In this document: piece by piece, positions 49,795 to 58,790 of the stretch
How positions within the stretch are numbered: the stretch's first letter is position 1
Layout of the letters: each line of letters begins with the position of its first letter
NCBI GenBank assembly: GCA_963625685.1
Contig: CAVFTR010000003.1
Location: 1 to 64,000 of the forward strand
Origin: F23-B02 sp963625685
GTDB lineage: Bacteria; Bacillota; Clostridia; Oscillospirales; Oscillospiraceae
Direction: 5' to 3'
DNA length: 64,000 bases
Notes under the pieces: generated by a model
Databases searched by the model: none
The model's input: only the letters and a program-made list of their open reading frames with translations
What the model was told of the DNA's origin: nothing
Made by a program: the position numbers and the translations under genes

Positions 49795-50538
49795 TCAGTC
49801 AAGATGGTATCTGCGCAGTCCCTTCGTGCGGCGGCCGTATTCTATCGCCTGCTTAGGGCAGCGGCAGATGCAGGCCGAGCAGTGGGTGCAGATGTCTCCC
49901 CATACGGGCCTGCCGTTTTCGATGCGTATATTTTTCGTCGGGCACATGGCGGCGCAGGCCCCGCAGCCGACGCAGCCGTCTGCTGCGAAAAACTTCTTTG
50001 ACTTTACAAACAGGGCATAGAACACGTCGTTCACGGTGCCGCTGTACAGCCTGTCGACGAGCCTTATCCGCGGCCGGGCGAAGTCCTCGCCCTTTGATAT
50101 GCTCTGCGACAGAGCGTCGAGCCTGCCGTTTGCGCGGACGATGATCTCCGCCTCCTCCTTGGGCGAGGGCGCGGTGAACATGATGATGTAGTTTTCCGGC
50201 ATGACTACCCCGGCGCAGCCCCTGAAGCCGAGCCCCTTGCCGGCGCACCATTTTTCGGCGTAGCTCCCGGCGTTTCCGATCTCGCTGCCGCAGGTCATGA
50301 CAAAGTAAATGTCACGCGCTCCGCGAAGCTCGGTCCTGTCCAGCCAGCTTTTCACGATGCGCGGCACGCGCCAGGCGTAGGTCGGCGTTACGATGACCCA
50401 GGGCTTCTGCGACTCCATTGGCGAAAAGTCATTATCGCGCAGACGCGAGAAAAGGTTTACCGCCTCGTCTCCGACAGCCTCGGCTATCCTCCGCGCGGCG
50501 TACGCGCTGTTTCCGGTCCCGCTGTAGTATAATATCAT
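49795..50538 (-). CDS. EFR1 family ferredoxin-flavodoxin fusion protein
   Basis: The protein has 247 residues. The N-terminal flavodoxin-like domain begins ILYYSGTGNSAYAAR (FMN phosphate loop) and contains VTPTYAWRVPRIV. The C-terminal domain has two 4Fe-4S motifs, CVGCGACAAMCP and CTHCSACICRCP. It is a small electron carrier of the clostridial EFR1 type. The partner enzyme is not evident from the neighbours. Confidence 0.88.
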   Translation of the reverse strand: MILYYSGTGNSAYAARRIAEAVGDEAVNLFSRLRDNDFSPMESQKPWVIVTPTYAWRVPRIVKSWLDRTELRGARDIYFVMTCGSEIGNAGSYAEKWCAGKGLGFRGCAGVVMPENYIIMFTAPSPKEEAEIIVRANGRLDALSQSISKGEDFARPRIRLVDRLYSGTVNDVFYALFVKSKKFFAADGCVGCGACAAMCPTKNIRIENGRPVWGDICTHCSACICRCPKQAIEYGRRTKGLRRYHLD

Positions 50539-50607
50539 ATCGGCTTTCTCCTTTTATCCGATTATATTATACATATAAACCGCCGCAAGTTCAATGCAAA
50601 AATGCGC

Positions 50608-50636
50608 TTGATTTTCCTCGTCCGCGCGGCTACAAT
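50608..50636 (+). promoter_or_regulatory. Promoter of malQ
   Basis: TTGATT (50608-50613), 17-bp spacer, TACAAT (50631-50636). Confidence 0.65.
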
Positions 50637-50662
50637 AGCTCTATCACAAAAGAGGTGACAGC

Positions 50663-52153
50663 ATGGATATCAAACGAAGCTGCGGCGTGCTTCTGCCGCT
50701 GTTCTCGCTGCCGTCGGAGCATGGTATAGGCACGCTCGGCGCGTCGGCGTATGAGTTTATAGATTTTCTCGCCGACGCGGGGCAGTCGTGGTGGCAGATA
50801 CTGCCCGTGGGCCCCGCCGGGAGCGGCGACTCGCCGTATCAGAGCTTTTCGAGCTTTGCCGGCAATGCGTATTTTATAGACCTTGACATGCTCGCAGAGG
50901 ACGGATTGCTGACAAAAAGCGAGATCGACACGATAGATCGGGGCAGCAGCGCCGGGCGCGTGGACTACGACGCACTGCGCAAAGGCCGCATGCCGCTCCT
51001 GCGCAAGGCAGCCGAACGCGGGCTTGCGCAAAATAGCGCGGACTTTGACGCCTTCTGCCGCGATAACGCGCACTGGCTGCGCGATTTTGCGCTGTACATG
51101 GCGCTCAAGGAGCATTTTTGCGGCAGCGCGTGGTATGAGTGGCCGGAGGATATCCGCCTGCACCGTCCGGAGGCGGCGGAGAAATACTCCCGCGAGCTGA
51201 GCGGCCGGGTGCGGCTTTATTCCTATGTGCAGTATCTTTTCTACCGCCAGTGGGACGCTCTGCGGGCCTATGCCCGCGGAAAGGGGATCGGCATGATCGG
51301 CGATATGCCGATATACGCAGCGCTCGACTCCGCCGACGTGTGGGCGGAGCCCGAGTTTTTTCTGCTGGACGAGAAAAACGTCCCCATCGAGGTCGCGGGC
51401 GTGCCGCCGGACTATTTCAGCGCCGAGGGGCAGCTCTGGGGCAATCCCCTGTACGACTGGGACGCCATGCGGCGCGACGGCTACGGCTGGTGGATACGCA
51501 GGGTCGACGGCGCGTCGAGGCTCTACGACATGCTGCGCATCGACCACTTCCGCGCCTTTGAAAGCTACTGGGCCGTGCCGCGCACGGCCGGCAGCGCAAG
51601 GCAGGGGCAGTGGCGGCCCGGACCTGGCATGGACCTTGTCGGCCGGCTCACCGCCTGGTTCGGCGGCGTGCGCTTCATCGCCGAGGATCTGGGCGTGCTC
51701 ACGCCGGGGGTGCATAAGCTGCTCGCAGACAGCGGCCTTCCGGGCATGAAGGTGCTCGAATTTGCCTTCGAGCCCGAGAGCCTGAGCGATTATCTGCCGC
51801 ACAACTGCCCGGAAAACTGCGTCTGCTACTCCGGAACGCACGACAACAACACCCTGCGCGGCTGGATAGACGCGGAAAAGCCCGAGGTCCTTGCCTTTGC
51901 GCGGGAATATCTCGGCGCAGGCGGCGGCGAGCTCGCCGATGCTGTGCTGCGCGCCGGCATGCGCTCGCGCTCCGTGCTGTTCATAGCGCAGATGCAGGAC
52001 TGGCTCGGCCTCGGCGCGGAGGCGCGCATGAACACTCCCGGCACCGTCGGAGGCAACTGGGCATGGCGCATGGAACGCGGCAGCGCGACGGCAGAGCTTG
52101 CCGGAAGAATGCGCCGCATGGCATATATCTACGGAAGGAGCGGCAGAGCATGA
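50663..52153 (+). CDS. malQ: 4-alpha-glucanotransferase
   Basis: The protein has 496 residues with AAGAGGTGA upstream. It is a GH77 enzyme: SWWQILPVGPAGSGDSPYQSFSSFAGN at the start, MIGDMPIYAALDSADVWAEP, the nucleophile Asp in LRIDHFRAFESYW, acid/base Glu in FIAEDLGVL and SGTHDNNTLRGW. It rearranges alpha-1,4-glucans in glycogen or maltodextrin metabolism. Its stop overlaps the GNAT gene start. Confidence 0.95.
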   Translation: MDIKRSCGVLLPLFSLPSEHGIGTLGASAYEFIDFLADAGQSWWQILPVGPAGSGDSPYQSFSSFAGNAYFIDLDMLAEDGLLTKSEIDTIDRGSSAGRVDYDALRKGRMPLLRKAAERGLAQNSADFDAFCRDNAHWLRDFALYMALKEHFCGSAWYEWPEDIRLHRPEAAEKYSRELSGRVRLYSYVQYLFYRQWDALRAYARGKGIGMIGDMPIYAALDSADVWAEPEFFLLDEKNVPIEVAGVPPDYFSAEGQLWGNPLYDWDAMRRDGYGWWIRRVDGASRLYDMLRIDHFRAFESYWAVPRTAGSARQGQWRPGPGMDLVGRLTAWFGGVRFIAEDLGVLTPGVHKLLADSGLPGMKVLEFAFEPESLSDYLPHNCPENCVCYSGTHDNNTLRGWIDAEKPEVLAFAREYLGAGGGELADAVLRAGMRSRSVLFIAQMQDWLGLGAEARMNTPGTVGGNWAWRMERGSATAELAGRMRRMAYIYGRSGRA

Positions 52154-52749
52154 GCGATATAAGGCTCCGCACCGCGCGCCCCTCGGACGCAGCCGAACTG
52201 CTGGCGATCTACGCGCCATATGTCGAGGATACGGCCATAAGCTTCGAGACCGCCGTCCCGGGCCTCGGGGAGTTTACGCAGCGCATGCTGCAAAGACTCG
52301 GACGCTATCCCTATCTCGTCGCCGAGCGCGGCGGCGAGCTGCTGGGCTATGCGTATCTGAGCCCCTTTGTCGGCCGCGCGGCCTATAGCTGGGCAGCGGA
52401 GACGACGATATATCTGCGGCTTGACTGCCGCCGCGAGGGCATCGGGAAAATGCTGTACACGGCGCTTGAGAGCATTGCCCGCGCGCAGGGCATAATAAAT
52501 CTTGAGGCCTGCATCGGCTGGACGGATACTCCCGACGGGCACCTTACGAACAACAGCGCCGAGTTCCACGCGCACCTCGGCTACCGCATGGTCGGAAGGT
52601 TTCATAAGTGCGGCTATAAGTTCGGGACCTGGTACGACATGGTGTGGATGGAAAAGCTCCTCGGCGGGCATCCCGACAAGCCGCGGGATATAGTCCCGTT
52701 TTCGGAGCTCGATTCCGAGACGCTGCAAAACGCCGGCATAGATACATGA
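52150..52749 (+). CDS. GNAT family N-acetyltransferase (phosphinothricin acetyltransferase-like)
   Basis: The protein has 199 residues from ATG 52150, overlapping malQ by 4 bp. The pattern RTARPSDAAELLAIYAPYVEDTAISFE, the acetyl-CoA loop CRREGIGKMLYTALESIA and FHAHLGYRMVGRFHKCGYKFGTWYDMVWMEK match the PAT/MnaT subgroup, which acetylates amino groups of amino-acid-like compounds. The true substrate is unknown. A terminator lies right after the stop. Confidence 0.88.
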   Translation: MSDIRLRTARPSDAAELLAIYAPYVEDTAISFETAVPGLGEFTQRMLQRLGRYPYLVAERGGELLGYAYLSPFVGRAAYSWAAETTIYLRLDCRREGIGKMLYTALESIARAQGIINLEACIGWTDTPDGHLTNNSAEFHAHLGYRMVGRFHKCGYKFGTWYDMVWMEKLLGGHPDKPRDIVPFSELDSETLQNAGIDT

Positions 52750-52777
52750 AAAAGCACCCCATGGGGGTGCTTTTTCA
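52749..52777. terminator. Bidirectional terminator
   Basis: AAAAAGCACCCC pairs with GGGGTGCTTTTT; it lies between the convergent GNAT and ABC-F genes. Confidence 0.9.
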
Positions 52778-54382
52778 TTATCTTTCGGGTATCGTGCCGC
52801 CGGTGAGGTTCATGTACTCGTCGAAGGTACACATGCGGTCTATGATGCCGTCGTCGGTGATCTCGATTATGCGGTTTGCGACGGTCTGCGTGAGCTGATG
52901 GTCGTGGCTTGAGAAGATGATGTTGTACTTAAACGCCTCAAGGCCGTTATTCAGGGCGGCGATGCTTTCAAGGTCAAGATGGTTCGTCGGCTGATCGAGC
53001 ACGAGGAAGTTTGCGCCGGTGAGCATCATCTTGCTTATCATGCACCGGACCTTCTCGCCGCCGGAGAGGACCCTGACGGGCTTATAGACATCGTCGCCGG
53101 AGAAGAGCATGCGCCCGAGGAAGGTGCGCAGGTAGCTTTCGCGCTTGTCCTCGGAAAACTGGCGCATCCAGTCCATGAGGTCGTAGTCGCAGTTTTCAAA
53201 ATAGGAGTTGTGATCCTTGGGGAAGTAGGCCTGAGTCGTCGACGCGCCCCACTTGACCGTGCCGGAGTCGGGCTCCTCCTCGCCCATGAGGATCTTGAAC
53301 AGCATCGTGACCGCCAGCTCGTTCTTGCCGAGAATGGCGATCTTGTCCTCGCGGCCGACGATGAAGCTTATGTTGTTTAAAAGCTTCACGCCGTCGACGG
53401 TCTTGCTGACCTCGGTGACGAACAGCCTGTCCTTGCCCGGCTCGCGGTCGGCCTTGAAGCCGACCCAGGGGTAGCGCCTGCCGGAGGCCGGCATCTCCTC
53501 GACGGTGAGCTTGTCGAGCAGCTTTCTGCGGCTCGTGGCCTGGCGGGACTTCGATTTGTTCGCCGAGAACCTTGCAATAAAGCCCTGAAGCTCGGCTATC
53601 TTCTGCTCGGCCTTCTTGTTCTGGTCCTTTATGAGCTTCTGCATCAGCTGGCTGGACTCGTACCAGAAGTCGTAGTTGCCGACGTACATCTTTATCTTGC
53701 CGTAGTCGATATCGACGATATGCGTACAGACGTTGTTGAGGAAGTAGCGGTCATGGGATACGACGAGCACCGTGCCCTCATAGTCCATGAGAAAGTCCTC
53801 GAGCCACACGACGCTGGCAAGGTCGAGGTTGTTCGTCGGCTCGTCGAGCAGGATGATATCCGGCGAGCCGAACAGCGCCTGCGCGAGCAGCACCTTGACC
53901 TTCAGACGCGGGTCCATATCGCGCATCAGCGTGTCATGGAAGCTCGGCGCAACGCCCAGGCCCTGAAGGATGCGGCTCGCGTCGGATTCCGCCTCCCAGC
54001 CGCCGAGCTCGGCAAACTCCTCCTCGAGCTCCGCCGCGTGGATGCCGTCGGCGTCGTCGAAATCGGGCTTGTCGTAGATGGCGTCCTTTTCCTTCCCGCA
54101 GTCGTAGAGGCGCTGATTGCCCATGATGACGGTGTCCATGACCGGGTAGTCGTCGTACATGTTCTGGTTCTGCTTGAGCACCGACATGCGCTTTTTCGCG
54201 GCTATGGTCACGCTGCCGGTCGAGGGCTCGAGCTCGCCCGAGAGTATTTTTATGAACGTCGATTTGCCCGCGCCGTTTGCGCCTATGATGCCGTAGCAGT
54301 TGCCCGGCGTAAACTGCAGATCGACGCGCGAAAACAGCACGTTTCCGCCGAAATTTATCGAAAGATCGTTTACTGAAAGCAT
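52778..54382 (-). CDS. ABC-F family ATPase with altered second Walker A
   Basis: The protein has 534 residues. Two ABC domains are joined by a helical linker (about 235-300) and no membrane domain exists, as in ABC-F proteins acting on ribosomes. Domain 1 has Walker A GANGAGKST (K40) and LLDEPTNNLD. Domain 2 has the signature LSGGEKVRC and VLDQPTNHLD. The second Walker A reads G-K-N-E-L-A-V-T-M, with V358 where Lys is required. The domain 1 signature is also degenerate (MDPRLKVKVLL). Overall the protein is closest to the YkpA/YbiT branch; a role in translation or resistance is family knowledge. Confidence 0.9.
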   Translation of the reverse strand: MLSVNDLSINFGGNVLFSRVDLQFTPGNCYGIIGANGAGKSTFIKILSGELEPSTGSVTIAAKKRMSVLKQNQNMYDDYPVMDTVIMGNQRLYDCGKEKDAIYDKPDFDDADGIHAAELEEEFAELGGWEAESDASRILQGLGVAPSFHDTLMRDMDPRLKVKVLLAQALFGSPDIILLDEPTNNLDLASVVWLEDFLMDYEGTVLVVSHDRYFLNNVCTHIVDIDYGKIKMYVGNYDFWYESSQLMQKLIKDQNKKAEQKIAELQGFIARFSANKSKSRQATSRRKLLDKLTVEEMPASGRRYPWVGFKADREPGKDRLFVTEVSKTVDGVKLLNNISFIVGREDKIAILGKNELAVTMLFKILMGEEEPDSGTVKWGASTTQAYFPKDHNSYFENCDYDLMDWMRQFSEDKRESYLRTFLGRMLFSGDDVYKPVRVLSGGEKVRCMISKMMLTGANFLVLDQPTNHLDLESIAALNNGLEAFKYNIIFSSHDHQLTQTVANRIIEITDDGIIDRMCTFDEYMNLTGGTIPER

Positions 54383-54501
54383 TTGAGATACCTCTGTAAT
54401 TAAAAATCCTGTCTATTTTATCATCATACGCCGCCGATGGCAATAATTATTAGGAATTTTTGCACGCCGTCTGCAAAGACTGCATCTGAGGCGGTGATAG
54501 A

Positions 54502-54636
54502 ATGAAAATGATAATCCTTGCGGCGCTGCTGCCGATAGGACTTGTGCTGGCGGCGTCGGGACTCATAACGCTCCTGAGGGAGCTTGCGGCACGCCTGCGC
54601 AAGGCGCCGGACAGTAATAAGGAGAACGACTTGTAA
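54502..54636 (+). CDS. Small single-span membrane protein, 44 residues
   Basis: This ORF begins at ATG 54502 with GAGGCGGTGAT upstream. Residues 3-24 are hydrophobic (MIILAALLPIGLVLAASGLI), followed by a charged tail with RELAARLRKAPDSNKEN. G/C bias at third positions fits coding. The alpha-galactosidase promoter overlaps its stop codon. No family is recognised. Confidence 0.5.
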   Translation: MKMIILAALLPIGLVLAASGLITLLRELAARLRKAPDSNKENDL

Positions 54637-54659
54637 GGGCGCGGCGTCTATGGTATAGT
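54631..54659 (+). promoter_or_regulatory. Promoter of the alpha-galactosidase gene
   Basis: TTGTAA (54631-54636), 17-bp spacer, TATAGT (54654-54659). No operator dyad is obvious. Confidence 0.6.
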
Positions 54660-54687
54660 TCTGTTATCGATAATAAGGAGTGATACT

Positions 54688-57024
54688 GTGGGCATCACAT
54701 ACGATAAGGGAGTTTTTCTGCTCAGCACGGACAGCACGAGCTACATGTTCCGCGTGACGGAGTTCAGGCATCTCGAGCATATCCATTACGGCGAGAGGGT
54801 ATACGCCTCCGACGCGCAGGCGCTTTCGGTAAAGCACGATATACAGCCTGGCAGCAGCGTCATGTACGATACCTCCGATGATAACTACTGCCTGGATGAT
54901 CTCTGCCTTGAGTGGTCGGGTGTCGGCAGGGGAGATTACCGGCAGACGCCTCTTGAGGCAAAAATGCCCGACGGGAGCTTTTCCTCGGATTTTCTGTATG
55001 AAGCCCACGAGATAGTCCCCGGCTGCGTCCCCATGCAGAGCCTGCCGACGGCATACGACGACGAAAACGCCGCGCAGACGCTCATAATACACATGCGCGA
55101 GCGCGACAGAGCGGTCTTTCTCACGCTGTACTACACGGTGTTCCCGGCCTCGAACGTGATATCGCGCCGCTGCGTCATAAAAAACTGCTGCGGGGGAGAT
55201 ATCTCCCTGCGCAGGGTCATGAGCATGAGCGTCGACCTGCCCGACCGCGGCTTTCTCATGCACAGCTTCGACGGCGGCTGGATAAAGGAGGCGCACCGGC
55301 ACACACGTCCCGTGGAGTACGGCATGTACATAAACTCCTCGACAACGGGCGCCTCGTCCAACCGGCACAATCCGGGCTTTCTGCTCTCGGAGAGACACGC
55401 GGGCGAGGCCACCGGCAGGGTGTGGGGCTTCAATCTCGTCTACAGCGGCAATCATCTCGGCCTTGTGGAGAGATCGAATCACGACCTTGTGCGCGTGCAG
55501 CTCGGCATAAATCCGCACTGCTTCGACTGGACGCTGCGCCCCGGCGAGAGCTTTGAAGCGCCAGAGGCGGTCATGAGCTTTTCCGCGGGCGGCTTCAACG
55601 GCCTGAGCGCGAATTTTCACGACTTTGTAAATAATAACATAGTGCGCGGAAAGTGGAAGAACGCCGAGCGGCCGGTGCTGATAAACGACTGGGAGGCCTG
55701 CTTTTTCAAATTTGACCGCGAAAAGCTTTTGAAGCTTGCGCGCAGAGCAAAAAGGCTCGGAGTTGAGCTTTTCGTTCTCGACGACGGCTGGTTCGGAGCG
55801 CGCGACAGCGACAGGGCGGGCCTCGGCGACTATGACGTCGATCTCAGAAAGCTGCCCGGCGGCCTCGGCGAGCTTTCCGACAGCATCGAAGGGCTCGGGA
55901 TGAAGTTCGGCCTCTGGTTCGAGCCGGAGAGCGTGAATGTCGACTCGGAGCTCTACCGCGCACATCCCGACTGGGCGGTAAAGCCGCCCTCCGGCGAGCC
56001 CTGCTTCGGCCGAAATCAGCTGCTGCTCGACCTTACGCGGGAGGAGGTGCGCGACTACATCGTCGAAAACGTCGGCAGAACGCTCGACAGCGCAAAGATA
56101 AGCTACGTCAAGTGGGACATGAACCGGCACATGTCCGACGCATACTCGCCCCTGCTTTCCAATCAGGGCGAATTTGCCCACCGCTATATCATGGGCCTGT
56201 ACGAGGTCCTGGAGCGCATTTTCACGCCGAGGCCGCATATACTTCTTGAAAGCTGCTCCTCGGGCGGCAACCGCTTCGATCTCGGCATGCTGTGCCGGTC
56301 GCCGCAGATATGGGCATCGGACGACACGGACCCCATAGAGCGGCTCGATATCCAGGGCGGGCTGTCCTATCTGTACCCGCTGTCGACGATGGGCGCGCAC
56401 GTTTCCGCCGCTCCGCATCAGCAGACCCTGCGCGACACGCCGCTCTCGACGCGCTTTAACGTCGCGGCCTTCGGTGTGCTCGGCTACGAGCTTGAGCTCA
56501 AATACCTGACACCGGCCGAGCTGCGGGAGCTGCGCGGGCAGATAGCCTACTACAAGGCGCACCGAAAAACGCTCCAGTACGGCAGGTTTTATCGCTTTGA
56601 CGAGCGCAGGGACAACAAGGTCCACTGGCAGGTCTCGTCAAGGGACGGAAGGGAGCACATAGTCGGACATTTTCAGAAGCTGTGCACGGCCTCCGAGGGC
56701 TATGATTCCCTCTCGGTACACGGCCTTGAGCCAAATGCAAGATATCATCTTGTCTGCAAAAAGCAGAGCCTGTTTATAAAGCGCCTCGGCGGGCTCGTAA
56801 AGCACGTCACGCCCGTGGAGCTCCACCCCGACGGGCTCATACTGCGCACGGTCAACAAGCTCTTCACCATGCCCGACGGCGCGGAGGATTTCGTTGCTTC
56901 TGGAGCTGCGCTCATGTCCGGCGTGGGGCTCAATAACCAGTTCCTCGGAACGGGCTACAACGGAAGGCTCCACATGCTCGGAGACTTCGGCAGCGCCCTG
57001 TACACGATAAAAAAGGAGAAATGA
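54688..57024 (+). CDS. Alpha-galactosidase, GH36 family
   Basis: The protein has 778 residues from GTG 54688, preceded by AAGGAGTGA. It has the N-terminal beta supersandwich, the TIM barrel and a C-terminal beta domain. FVLDDGWFGARDSD, the nucleophile D477 in YVKWDMNRHMSD, LLESCSSGGNRFDLGML and the acid/base D545 in WASDDTDPIERL are all GH36 group signatures. There is no signal peptide, so it is cytosolic and probably hydrolyses imported raffinose-type or melibiose sugars. No sugar transporter or regulator gene is adjacent. Confidence 0.95.
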   Translation: MGITYDKGVFLLSTDSTSYMFRVTEFRHLEHIHYGERVYASDAQALSVKHDIQPGSSVMYDTSDDNYCLDDLCLEWSGVGRGDYRQTPLEAKMPDGSFSSDFLYEAHEIVPGCVPMQSLPTAYDDENAAQTLIIHMRERDRAVFLTLYYTVFPASNVISRRCVIKNCCGGDISLRRVMSMSVDLPDRGFLMHSFDGGWIKEAHRHTRPVEYGMYINSSTTGASSNRHNPGFLLSERHAGEATGRVWGFNLVYSGNHLGLVERSNHDLVRVQLGINPHCFDWTLRPGESFEAPEAVMSFSAGGFNGLSANFHDFVNNNIVRGKWKNAERPVLINDWEACFFKFDREKLLKLARRAKRLGVELFVLDDGWFGARDSDRAGLGDYDVDLRKLPGGLGELSDSIEGLGMKFGLWFEPESVNVDSELYRAHPDWAVKPPSGEPCFGRNQLLLDLTREEVRDYIVENVGRTLDSAKISYVKWDMNRHMSDAYSPLLSNQGEFAHRYIMGLYEVLERIFTPRPHILLESCSSGGNRFDLGMLCRSPQIWASDDTDPIERLDIQGGLSYLYPLSTMGAHVSAAPHQQTLRDTPLSTRFNVAAFGVLGYELELKYLTPAELRELRGQIAYYKAHRKTLQYGRFYRFDERRDNKVHWQVSSRDGREHIVGHFQKLCTASEGYDSLSVHGLEPNARYHLVCKKQSLFIKRLGGLVKHVTPVELHPDGLILRTVNKLFTMPDGAEDFVASGAALMSGVGLNNQFLGTGYNGRLHMLGDFGSALYTIKKEK

Positions 57025-57031
57025 TCACAGA

Positions 57032-57059
57032 CCCTCTGTGCGGCTGAACGCACAGGGGG
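57032..57059 (+). terminator. Hairpin right after the alpha-galactosidase gene
   Basis: CCCTCTGTGCG pairs over 11 bp with CGCACAGGGGG around GCTGAA; no T-run follows, so termination is uncertain. Confidence 0.4.
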
Positions 57060-57240
57060 CCTTGTCGCAGCCGGAGGGAAAAGACTGATAACAAATCAGC
57101 AGGTGCCTGCGCCCGCCGGTTATCGACGGCACAGCCCGACGCTGAAAAATGCCGCGTCAGCCGGACATATGCGCCCGGGAGAGCTTTTTATCCGCCGGGC
57201 AGGGAAATATCCGGCATAACCTGCCGTTATAAGATAATCG
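57060..57240. other. Structured intergenic region of unknown nature
   Basis: This stretch between the alpha-galactosidase gene and the next promoter has no ORF of note but many local stems: CTGAT-AACA-ATCAG (57085-57098), GCCG...CGGC around 57115-57130, GACGC/GCGTC (57138-57158), CCCGG/CCGGG (57174-57199) and CGGCA-TAACC-TGCCG (57212-57226). GCAGGT (57099) and ACCTGC (57219) could close the whole. I could not match it to a known riboswitch or RNA family. Confidence 0.35.
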
Positions 57241-57249
57241 TTAAAGTTC

Positions 57250-57278
57250 TTGCAAAGAAACAAAGAATAAATTATAAT
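57250..57278 (+). promoter_or_regulatory. Promoter of the SLC13/NhaD-like gene
   Basis: TTGCAA (57250-57255), 17-bp spacer, TATAAT (57273-57278). The leader to the start codon is about 70 nt. Confidence 0.8.
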
Positions 57279-57356
57279 AGCATTAACGGACAAAGTGTTG
57301 ATACATTTTGGAAGTATACGTCAAAACAAGGGAGTACCGGAAAGGAAAGGGAGTAT

Positions 57357-58712
57357 ATGTTTGCACAGACAGCAGCAATCGTGATCTTTGCCGCCATGTT
57401 CGTACTGATAGTTGCGGACAAAATAGAAAGGCACATCGTGACGCTCATAGCGGGGCTCCTGACTATGATATTCGTCTTCATAGTCGGACTGCACAGCTTT
57501 GAAGCGGCGATAGAAACTCTGAACCTCGATACATTTTTTGATACGGGCTTCTGGTACACGCATGGCGAGGAGGCGGCGGTATCCAGCGGTGTGAACTGGG
57601 AAACGATCGTATTTATCGCCGGCATGATGATAATGGTGGAGGGCATGGCGGAGACGGGCTTCTTCCGCTGGCTGTGCATGCTCATAGCGAAGCTGGTCAG
57701 CTACAAGCCGATATCCATCTTCCTTACGTTCATGCTGCTGTCGGCATTTCTGGCGATGTTCATCGACAGCATAACGGTCATACTGTTCCTTGCGGCGGTG
57801 ACGATAGAGCTTGCGAAGCTTCTCAAATTCAATCCCGTGCCGTTTATACTTGCCGAGATATTCTGCGCAAATCTCGGAGGCAGCGCAACGATGTGCGGCG
57901 ATCCGCCGAACATCATCATCGGCACGACGCTCGGCTACAGCTTCGGCGATTTTCTGTACAACACCGGCATCATAGCGCTCATTGCGCTCGTATTTACGGT
58001 GGCGTATTTCTATCTCGTGTTCGGCCGCAGCATAAAAAGGGAGACCGTTCCGGTGGACGAGAGCACGCTCATCGAGCCGAGGGAGGCTATAAAAGACAGG
58101 GTGAGCTTTTTGTCGAGCTGCCTGATATTCCTGCTGGCCGTCGTGCTGCTGGTCAGCCACTCGGCAAGCGGCCTGTCGGTGTCCACGATCGGCGTGATCG
58201 CTGCGATCCTCACGCTGCTGACACAGGCGGGGAAAGCGGTGAAGCTGCTCAAGCGGGTCGATTATAAAACGCTGCTGTTCTTCATCGGACTGTTCGTCGT
58301 GGTCGGCGGACTTGAGAGCACGGGCGTTCTTGAGATGATCGCCGGCCTGATCGAGCAAATAAGCGGCGGCAACGTGCTTCTCATCATGGCGATAATCCTG
58401 TGGCTGTCGGCGATAGCGAGCGCGCTTATCGACAACATCCCGTTTGCGGCGACGATGATCCCCGTCATACGCAGCCTGGCCGCGACAACGGGCTATGATC
58501 TGCATGTTTTCGCGTGGACGCTCGCAATGGGCACCGACCTCGGCGGCAGCGCGACCCCGATAGGGGCGTCGGCAAACGTCGTCGGCGTCGCTCAGGCGAA
58601 CAAATCCGGCTACAACATAAACTGGGGCAACTACTGCAAGACGATGATACCGGTGACGGTCCTCGCGGTACTCGTCTCAATGGCCGTTCTGTATCTGAAA
58701 TATTTCGCATAA
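57357..58712 (+). CDS. SLC13/ArsB/NhaD-type (ion transporter superfamily) permease
   Basis: The protein has 451 residues with AAAGGGAG upstream. It has 11-12 helices and the two inverted re-entrant repeats of the IT superfamily: ANLGGSATMCGDPPNIIIG in the first half and GTDLGGSATPIGASANVVG in the second, where substrate and sodium bind. LFFIGLFVVVGGLESTGVLE is also typical. It could be a Na+/H+ antiporter (NhaD-like), an arsenite pump or an anion transporter; the sequence alone does not decide. It is transcribed alone. Confidence 0.82.
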   Translation: MFAQTAAIVIFAAMFVLIVADKIERHIVTLIAGLLTMIFVFIVGLHSFEAAIETLNLDTFFDTGFWYTHGEEAAVSSGVNWETIVFIAGMMIMVEGMAETGFFRWLCMLIAKLVSYKPISIFLTFMLLSAFLAMFIDSITVILFLAAVTIELAKLLKFNPVPFILAEIFCANLGGSATMCGDPPNIIIGTTLGYSFGDFLYNTGIIALIALVFTVAYFYLVFGRSIKRETVPVDESTLIEPREAIKDRVSFLSSCLIFLLAVVLLVSHSASGLSVSTIGVIAAILTLLTQAGKAVKLLKRVDYKTLLFFIGLFVVVGGLESTGVLEMIAGLIEQISGGNVLLIMAIILWLSAIASALIDNIPFAATMIPVIRSLAATTGYDLHVFAWTLAMGTDLGGSATPIGASANVVGVAQANKSGYNINWGNYCKTMIPVTVLAVLVSMAVLYLKYFA

Positions 58713-58746
58713 GCTCCGGCTCCCGTCAGCTTGGGCTGACAGCATT

Positions 58747-58788
58747 ACAGGGCACGAAAGCAAAGGCTTTCGTGCCCTGTGTTTTTTA
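58747..58788. terminator. Bidirectional terminator
   Basis: ACAGGGCACGAAAGC pairs with GCTTTCGTGCCCTGT, followed by GTTTTTT; it lies between convergent genes. Confidence 0.9.
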
Positions 58789-58790
58789 CA

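Noticed and set aside
57060..57240. Cobalamin or c-di-AMP riboswitch
   Set aside because: The conserved boxes of these aptamers (for example GCCACTG of the B12 box) are not present.
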